From NCBI GenBank assembly GCA_017163975.1, contig JAFFSR010000240.1, positions 2,604,001 to 2,668,000 on the forward strand: DNA of 64,000 nt. Reading direction: 5' to 3'. Numbering within the stretch: position 1 is the first letter of the stretch; the number at the start of each line of letters is the position of its first letter. The notes beneath the pieces are model-generated. The model made no database searches. It worked only from the letters and a program-made list of their open reading frames with translations, and had not been told where the DNA came from. Below, piece by piece: positions 54,985 through 64,000 of the stretch. Made by a program: the position numbers and the translations under genes. The stretch is from Anastatus disparis (Eukaryota; Arthropoda; Insecta; Hymenoptera; Eupelmidae).

Positions 54985-57900
54985 TCAAGAAGTGCTATTT
55001 CTGTGTTTTTTACTTTTTCCTTTGCCGTTGGTACTGCCAGGTGATTGTTCATCGTTTTCGCTTCGCCTACGTTTCTCTTTCATTTGTTTTTCCATAGCGA
55101 GCATCGTTATCATTTTCTTGTGCGAGTCACCGACTATCCAACCGTGTTGTTCTTGCTTATCGTCTTCTGGGCCTTCTTGACCCGGAACAACATTTATCGG
55201 TGTTGGAGGAACAACTGGAGCCGGCATCATGTCTTCGTCGTCACTAGAACTCGACCAGTAATATAATTGATTAGCAGCTGCTCGTTTTCTACGTCCAATA
55301 GCAACGCCCACACCTTCGTCAACTTTGTTCCAAGATTTAGTAGCTTTTAATTCCTCGTCTCCATCTAAATCCGATTCACGTCTGCCACTTACTGAACGTG
55401 AATGTTGTTCTCTACTTTCTTTGCTGCGATTGCGCGATGTTGGACGATTCTTTGAATGCCTTTGATTATTGGTATTATTTGAAGATTGTTTCGATTTTTT
55501 AGATTCATTTGACACTTTGACATCAGTTTTTAACGATTTTCTATTTTTTTGCGGTGATTTAGTCGTCGATTTTTTCTTTTTAGAAGGTGTGGCTTCGATG
55601 GACGTGTTTATTTCTTCATTTTCAGTGTCAGTAGTAAGTTTTGTTGCTGATTTTGATCTTTTAGTTTTGTTTCCAATACTAGTATTGCTACTATCGAGCG
55701 TGTCATGATTCTTTTTATGCGAATGTTTCTTTGAAACTGTTTTATTTGTAAGTTTACCCGTTGGTGTATTTTCTTTAATGTCAATCGGTATTTCTTCAGA
55801 CGGTTGTTTCTTTTCATCTTTCTCTGAGCCAGAAGCTTCACTTGCAGCACTTTGTCTTTTTTCTTCAAGCTCGCGCATTATCGCTTCTTCGATCGCTTTC
55901 TGTTCTTTTGCTATCATTTGTTCGTGTTTTTTCTCTATATACCTCTCTTTTCGCTTTTCTTTTGACTCACGCTGTTTGTGCTTGTTACGCGCTCTTTCGT
56001 GATTCTCTATTTTATCTCCAGATTTTTTACTATATGATATCGAAAGCTCTTCGTCCGAACTACTAATTTCTGCGAGCAAACCTTGTTTACCAATTGCGCA
56101 TTTTCGTTGTCGCCTTGTCGGTGGAAGATCTACTACTATTCGCTCCTGCTCTTCTTTCAGTTTAGTTAACTCTTGTTGTTGCTTGCGTTTTTTAGACTCT
56201 TGTACTTTGCGACTAAGGAATATATGAAGCGGCAAATTTTCAGACTTTTGTTGCGGTTTCTCATTGCTCGATAATTTTTCTGGCAGAGCTTCTAATGTCG
56301 TTTCCTCTTGATTATTTTGAGATTCTTCGGTTTCTCGTTTTTTGTCTTTCTGGAATAATTTGGGAGTTGATTGTTTGCTCTTTTTTGTTACAGTTGGTGT
56401 AAACGTTTCTTCCTGCGGTCCGTCTAAGAGATCTAAAGCATCTTCAACAGAAATATATTTCTCTGTGGCGCCCTTTTTATCTTGAAACGATGATGATGTT
56501 GACAATGTCTCATGAGGCGTTTTTAGAAGAGAATTAGATTTATCTTCCGCAGCAACTACAGAAAGCTCATCACGATCTGAATCAATAATTGAGCTATCCT
56601 CTCGATACAAATCATCAAGCTCAAAAGTACGACCCTCTGTTTCATCATCACTGTTTGTACGCTGTTCAATATCGGCCGGATCTCTTAGATTTTCGTCAAT
56701 CACCAGTGGATGATCTGAAAGTTCAGATTCTGATTTTTTGTGGTCGAGGTCTAAAAGTGGAGAATTGCTTCTACTCTTTGTATCAATAACCGGCGCCGGC
56801 CAATCTTCTTCCTGACTTTCAGCATTTTGTGATTCATCGTTGATGACACTTTCTTTGTCTTTTGTTTGTTCTTCCACTGTTAAAAGAAAAAAAATTTATA
56901 TTATAATTGGTTTGAAAGTTTTACATTTATAATTTGCCATTATTATATAATTACATTTTATTAAAGGTATACTTCGAAATAACATTATTTTATGCAAAGT
57001 AATTTTACAAACAAATTTATTATAAAATCGATATAAAATAATACTTTAATTGAAAAATTCTTATTAAAAAAAATGTTTTTTATTCACCTAATTCATGTAT
57101 GACTTCGTGTGTAGAGAGTTTTGAACTAGAAAGCTTATCTGTTTCGAAATCATCATTCTTCTCAGTTTCCAATTCTCTTTCAAATTCACTTTCAGATGAA
57201 GTCGATGACATTTCTGCAAATAAATTCTGTTTTCCTTTAGAGCACGTTCTTTGACTTTTAGATATGCCAACACCTTGAATGTCATCGGCCTTTAATTTTG
57301 TTACGAATTCGTCCGAACTATCATCTTCGTACCAAGCATTTCGGGACTTCTTTTTCGTACCTTTGCCACTCTTTCTCTTTGATTTGTTGGAGTGTTTGCT
57401 CGAACTATGTTCGCCAGATGACCGTTTTGATTTTTTTCTTTCCACGAATTCGTCCATTGGCCCTAGAAAAAATTTGCATATTGATTGATATGATTTTATA
57501 ATTTTTTTTTAATCATACAAAAAACAATATAATAACAAATATTTATTTCGGTAATATTATTAAATTCATATTTAAATTTTAAAATTCTAAAATACCTATT
57601 AAACTTTTTAAATGTAATAACATTTTTTTAAATATCATAGTAAAAATTATAAAATTAATGAATCAAACAAATTGAAATTGTAAAAGTACCTATGACGTTT
57701 TGTTGCAGTTGTTGATCATCGCTAAGAGATTTAGCTGTAATTTGAGATTTAGATGCCAAATTCTCAATATCTTTAAACTTTCGATCAACCATATTTTCCA
57801 GATTTTCTCCTATAGCACTAATAGTTTTACCATTTGTTAATGTATCTCCAATTGTTTTTGATAATAATGATGACATACTAAGCTCTCTAGAAGCAGTCGT

Positions 57901-60900
57901 ATCAGTTTTGGCACGATAAGAAAGCACAGATGTAAAGCCAGGTTCGCTAGCACTTTCTTCATCATCAAAATCGTAAATGTCCTTGACTTGATTACTGCTT
58001 TTTAAATCAATTTCCTTTTTCATACCGGTATCTCGACGCTTTTTACGTTCAGCAATACCACCTTTGTACTGACTCGTTCGTATTAGTGGTAAATTATGTT
58101 GATGTTGCTGAACTATGTTTTTAGTTTTCTTTTGCTTGCGGGATTTCTCAGAAATTTTCGAAATTTTAACTTTTTCTATTTGTTTCTTTTCATATTGTTC
58201 CTTTTTACGTTCAAATAATTCTTTAATTGGATTCTTAACTTTTTTAATAGGCACCGATTTTAATTCTTGGTAATGCTCATCGTGATGTTGATCTTCATCT
58301 AAAGAAGTATTGTTTTCCTTGCGGGTTGGAGAAGCTTTTGGTGGTTTTTCAGGTACAGTTGGAGTAGTAGAAGTAGGTGCTCGAGCGCATGCTAATTCAG
58401 CCAATAGTTTCATTGGTGTTGAACCGCTATAAAAGGAGAATAAATTTAATTATAGATTTTTAATTATAGTACACTTATTGGAATAAAATATTAAATTTAC
58501 TTTTATTATACATTTACTTATTTTTAAAACATTAGAAAGAAAAGAAAAGCTATGTAGATATATTTTTAAAAACTATGAAATTAATTTTAAAAATTTTGAA
58601 AACTGCAATGTTTATATTCTAATTTTTCTAATTTAAAATAATTGATATTGTTTTCTTAATCTTGTAGATTCATTAGATTATTAAAAATTTTAAATCAGTG
58701 AATTTATTTTTTTTAACAAGTATATCATTATGTATACATAATACTTTTCTGAATTATCCAAATTTATGAATTTATATATAAAGAGCTACAAAATTATAAT
58801 TTTACTATTATGTAATTTTCATGCAAATTTTTATAATAATTTAAAGTAAAGAAAGTATAAAGTTTTAAAAAAATCAATACTGTTATTAAAGATAATAAAT
58901 TAGGAACTTACTTATGATCGTGTTTTTCAAAATTCGACAGTGCTTTATCAAGCAGTCCACCTAAGCCATTATTCATTTTGCTTTTGCTTCCATCATAATC
59001 ATAAGCATCGTATCCTAGACTAGCTTCAGCTGCAGTTACGGGACTGCTATTCTTTTGTCCGAAAGATGTAGCAATGAGATTTTCACTTTCACGCATTCTC
59101 TGCTGTATTTTATCACGAAGTTTATTATTGTGCTCAAAAGCAACATCGAGACTATCGTCGTAACCAATATTATCAATTTGTGGCCTATGATGATGGTGAT
59201 GATTATTTTCTTCTGGACTTAAACGGCCGCTATTGTGTCGATTGTGATGATGGTGGTGGTGATGGTGATGTCGATGATGATGGTGATGTCCATGACCACG
59301 ACTACTTTTTGTTATACTCGATGTGTATTCTCTTTCGCAACTGTTGTATTCTTCACCCAATAACTGTGAAAAAAAATATGTTTTAGTATAATTAACTAAA
59401 AAGATCAAATAAACATAAATATTTTTTAATATAGATATTTATAATTTGACATGATTTATAAGATTAATTTTCAAATGTTTAACATAGTCATTCGTAAGAC
59501 GTAACTATTGTAAAATTAAAATTAAAATACAAATTGTTTAAAAATTTTTTTTTAAATAAACAGAAAATTATTGGTCTTCTATTTCTATAAAATGCTGCCT
59601 TATTCAATAGTAGATGAAAATTAATAATTATTTTTTTATCAATGCAAAATTTTGCTGTGTTTTAAGGATAGTGTTTATTAAGAAATATAAAAGTGTTCAA
59701 AATATTGATGGCTTATTAGGCATCAATTTAGAAATAACGAAAATTAAAGATTATAATAGTAATTATTAATTAAAATTGATATTACATTGGTGCAGTGCAA
59801 TTTTTAATAATAATAATAAATTGGATATTCAAAAATATGATTGTAACTAGTGCAGACACTTGTATATAGGTGAGTCTGTTGATATAAAAATTCTACCTTC
59901 TGCACATGCATACCAAGAAACATTGTCTGTACAAAGCTGACTCATAGATCCTGCAAAAATTTTTTTATGGAAAATCTTACATAACTTTAATATTAAGGTA
60001 CACGTACATCATTTTCTCGCATAAGGTCGTAATGTAAAGAAAAAATATTTTCATTTCGTATTTAAATGAAAATATTAACGTGCAGGAAACAAATTTTGTG
60101 AATATTTACAGCCTTGCGCGAGACAATGCCAATAAATTTGTTTTATATTTCATTGACATGAATTATGTATATGTTTGTGAAATGTTAAATGTATATTGTT
60201 ATTTTTCGTAATGAGTTTTTTAAGTATCTAGTTTAAGTATCTAGTCTAAGTTTTTGCTTTTAAATTATTGTATTAATTAATTTGTTACGTAAATGTATCG
60301 TGCAATGAATTAGAGCTACATTAATTAACAGTTACTTTTCTAAATACGATTTTAGGCTATTCTATAACATTACGAAGAAAAATTACTAGAATACTTAATA
60401 AACCTTTTCAGTACCCTTTTTTAGAAATATGATTAAAAGTAAATAAAAACTATCAATTAATTAATACGAAAAACATTATATTTTACGATTTCAATTTAAA
60501 TGTCTCTTACCTGATTAACTGATTCTAGCAAGCTTCCAAGGCTGTTTTGACTTTCAGGATCCCTCCATCTATCTTTTGTACCTCTATATCCAATAAATGG
60601 TTCATCTTTCTTATGATGTCCATGATGTTGATGATGATAAACTCCTTGAGTTGTTTGATGATGATCAACCGAATGGTCAAGTTTTATTTTCTTTGTACCT
60701 CTAAGTTCTTTCTCACTAGTAGCTTTAAGTCTCGAACAGCACTCCACAAATAATTCTTCATCAAAGTTTAATACTTTAGTCGCTTGTCTGGTAGGTTTTT
60801 CTGAACTATTTTTCTCTATGGTGGACATTTCAAGATCTAAAGCATTATCTTCAACTGCATCCGTAGGTGCGATTGTTACCATTTCTGTAGGTCCATCGAT

Positions 60901-63900
60901 ATTATCTTGACGAGATATAGCTTGTGGTGACCTGATAATTACTTTATCGTTTGAGAATGAACTATGCTTCTTCTTTTTCTTAAACTCTTGTCGTATTTCT
61001 TGTGATTGATCTTCATTATCGCTACTAGATGTGCTTCGCAATGTATCTTCATCATAATCACTTGAGTCACGCGGATATAATGGAGATATTCTACCGTTCA
61101 GTTCATCATCTTCATCTTCTTCAGTTTCATTGTTTGTATTTTCAATTTCGGAAGATTGTATTTTATCTTGTGAGAATGTCGATTCTTCAAATTTATCAAT
61201 GTTTTCTTCATTATCTTCATCATCGTTACTTTGATACTTAATTTGTTTTGAATCAATTTCATTAGATGATTCCAAATCTTTTGGATTGTTCCTTTTCTTT
61301 GATTTCTTTGATTTTGATAATGTATGTTTTACTTCATCAAGTTTATCTTCAATATCATCTTCTGGAGCAATTTCCTCATTTTCTATCTTATCTTTTGAGG
61401 GGCTTGTTGATTTTCCCTGATTTCGTCTTGATAACTTCTGATTCTTTGATAATCGATTTTCATCAGGTACAGGTGAATCGTCGTTAAAAGCACGTGAAAT
61501 TAACTCCTCAGCCCTCTTTTTACTTTGTCTACTTCTACCACTCGCCTCTGACGCTGACTTTTTCGAACCGCTACGATTTCTTAAATTCTTTTTCGTTCTA
61601 GCTCTGGAATTTCTTGTAAACTTTGTTTCTGAATCACTATCAGATGAATTGTTTTCTGATCGTGACTGCCAATCGTCTAAAACTTCTCGAACTTTATCAA
61701 CCTTTTCACCACCAAAAACACGTCCAAATACACTTTTAACGATTTTATTTTTACTTTTTTGCACCTTATCATCTTCTCTGACTTCTTCAGTACCACTTTC
61801 TTCACTGAAACTTGCCGTTTCATTCATTATTTTGTTGTTTTTTGGTTTCTTTCCACGTCGTTTTGTTCTCTTTTCATGAGTAGTTTTTGAAGCCTTATGT
61901 GACTTTTTGTTAGAAACTTTACTATTCATAATTTCTTGATCTTTAGAATCAGATGTGGTTTCAATTTTTGTTGTTTCTTCTTCAGTAGGAACCTCTAATT
62001 CAGGTTCCTTGATATTGATAACATCAACAGGTTTAATTTTGTTTAGTAATACATCACTACCCTCCGTATCTTCATCAAGCGGCTTAGCAATCTCCGTTGT
62101 CATTTCTGGATCGTCAAGTAATTTTTGTATGTCAACGGACATATTATCTGTGTCAAGTGAATTGTCATCACTGTCAAAGCCTGTAAGCATCGATACTGTC
62201 AATTCGTTTTTCGCATCTTCAAATGTTTTAAAATTATCAGTGTTAAGACTGGGGAAGATCAACTGAGCATCGTCGCTATTGACTTTTTTAGTTGCTAGAT
62301 CACTAAGAGCAGAAGATTGATCTTCTATAGATTTCAGTGAATTTACAGACAAAGATGGGATTGCTATTTCAACTGAATCTGAAAACGTATTACCAGAGGT
62401 TTCCAAGGATGATTCAAGAACAATATTGACTTTTGATTTCCCCTCTTCACTTTTTTGTTTTGATTCTTCTGGTAGAATTGATTTATCGAGCTTAATGTTA
62501 TCTTCAGAATCTTCTTTCATTTGTTTGGGAGCTGAAATATTTTTCTTTTTCCATTTATTTTGATTTTTCTTCGATTTTTGTTGCTTATGATTATCTGGAA
62601 GAGGCTCTTCATAAACTGTTGTTTCAACTTGCTCTCGTTCTAACACCTCAACTAACGGTTCTTTATTCTCCTCGACTATCAATTTTTCTTTTTCCGCTTC
62701 AATTTGTTTCGACTTTCTGCCTCGTTTTCTCTTTGATGATTCAGTTGGTAGTTCTTCAAGAGTCTGTTCTGCGGTTACTGATTGATCCTTTTGTTCTAAT
62801 TCTAATCGTTGATCTTCATTTTGGTCATGTTTAGATTCTATATCTTCAAATTCAGTTATTTTTTCTTCAACATCTTTTGCTACTGCTAATGTTTCTAAAT
62901 TCTCTTGATTTTCAGATGTATCTACTTTCTTTTTACTTTGGTTTTTCTTACTTCTACCTCTTTTACTTGAAGTATCTTTTTCAACATCAGATGTTTCAAT
63001 TTCAGTAACACTTAAATTGCTTTTATCCCGTCTTGTTCTTGACGATTTTCTAGTTGAAATTTCATTGTCACCATCCACATCTTCAATTTCACGAATATCG
63101 ATATTATCTTTTTTAGAACTTAAAGAATCTTTTCTTTCATCGATGCTTTCTTCAGGTGATTCGAGAATATCAAAATCATCTTCTTTATAACTTGGTCTTA
63201 ATTGATTTCTTTTTGGTCGTGAACTTTCAAGAATATTAGTTGATATAGTTTGTCCAGTAGTATTTTGATTTCGATTACGACTAGTTCTTCGAGATTCGCT
63301 TGTTATATTTTTATCAAAGCTTTTCTTTGATCTAACTTCCTTTTTAGCATTTGTAATCTGTTGCTCGATATTATCGGTTTCGCTCAATTTCTCAAATGAA
63401 TCATCAATTTTTTGCATTTCATTTGTTTCATTCAAAGACACATCACTTTCAAAATTCTTTTCTTGCATAAAACTATTCTCGATATCAGAACTAATAACTG
63501 AAGATGATTCGAGTTCTGAGTTTGAAGTTTTAGTTGGAATCGGTGTATCTAAATCAAGATGTTCTTCTGCCAAATTCTTTTTCTTTTTCTCCTTTTCTTT
63601 CTTTTTCTTTTTAGGAGCAGCTTTGATTGTAGGTACTACCAACTCGACATAAGTGTTGACTTCTTTAACTGGAGTTGAGGCAGCTTCAGGAGTCAACGGA
63701 CTTACGTGATCGGTAAGTACGTATTCATCATGACTCATATTTTCTGTAATTTTACAAATTTCCTCATCTAACATTTCGTCTTCAAGCTCCTCTTCCGGTG
63801 ATTTGTGAGCAAGAGATGGTTCAGGTATAATTAAAGTAGGAGTGATTGGTTGAATGATTTTAGCAACATTTTTGTTTGTAGTCATGTCCATTGGTTCCTC

Positions 63901-64000
63901 AATTATTTCTTTTTCTATTGTGATTTTTTCCACTCTTGTCAAATTTTCTGTGGGTTCATTTACTTTCTTTTCATTTTCTAATTTATTATACAATTGTTGA
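54985..64000 (-). CDS. Large charged serine-rich nuclear protein (3' part)
   Basis: Exons on the minus strand: beyond the window edge to 60511, 59363-58912, 58426-57690, 57462-57088, 56876-54985. Phases match at all four junctions. At least 2314 aa are visible, starting upstream of the window. It is Ser/Glu/Lys/Asp-rich with many basic patches of nuclear-localisation type (RRKRAAANQ, KKKKSTTKSPQK), acidic serine clusters (YWSSSSDDEDM), a His tract, and a conserved-looking C-terminal HGWIVGDSHKKMITMLAMEK. There is no enzyme domain in the visible part. A chromatin-associated role is likely. The PHD-finger protein rhinoceros is one candidate, but this is a guess from style and not from a motif I can verify. 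Confidence 0.9.
59180..59300 (-). repeat. His-rich tract in exon 2
   Basis: A run of CAT/CAC codons encodes HGHHHHHRHHHHHHHHHNRH, followed by a shorter NNHHHHH run, in the nuclear-protein gene. Such tracts are length-variable. Polyhistidine tracts have been linked to nuclear speckle targeting in other proteins. Confidence 0.85.

Noticed and set aside
55608..55868. Lys-rich frames inside the large nuclear-protein exons
   Set aside because: Shifted-frame shadows of the long minus-strand reading frame.

Overview
This is eukaryotic, very AT-rich DNA of insect type. It contains spliced genes with short GT-AG introns, tRNA-derived SINEs, Tc1/mariner-like, Helitron, Ty3/Gypsy and non-LTR elements, and a myosin V of animal architecture. 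A hymenopteran such as a parasitoid wasp would fit, but the order cannot be fixed from sequence alone.

Region 1-15.0 kb is mostly mobile DNA. It holds a Tc1-like transposase end (1-120), a hairpin cluster (500-840), a compound repeat (1.69-5.58 kb) that carries a Helitron relic and a truncated non-LTR retrotransposon, a 2.15-kb palindromic element that splits an old coding relic (6.48-8.63 kb), and one complete but dead Ty3/Gypsy element (8903-14731) with 209-bp LTRs and a GAAGA target duplication. The Gypsy pol is itself interrupted by a 1.85-kb element built of about 163-bp tandem repeats.

Region 15-40 kb holds a duplicated small membrane-protein gene on the minus strand: copy A (exons 19471-19260 and 17971-17874, truncated) and copy B (exons 37125-36902 and 36014-35798, intact, 146 aa). 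Two further homologous blocks lie upstream of each copy (24.8-25.2 kb and 39.4-39.7 kb). Copy A is spread out by transposons, including a Helitron helicase relic that is split by a 3.56-kb element with TTAA at both ends. Between the copies lies a 7.3-kb foldback transposon (26830-34137) with 2.2-3.0-kb inverted arms full of tandem repeats.

Region 41.5-48.8 kb is a 16-exon myosin V gene on the minus strand. The exon model keeps frame throughout and gives 1489 aa. It has motor, IQ and dilute (DIL) domains but a shortened neck and almost no coiled coil. Several copies of one tRNA-derived SINE lie in and around it.

Region 55-64 kb is the 3' part of a large charged, serine-rich, probably nuclear protein on the minus strand (at least 2314 aa, five exons, open at the window edge). 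The myosin and the nuclear protein look like ordinary host genes. The 1-40 kb stretch looks like a transposon-rich accessory block with a young, fast-changing gene pair.
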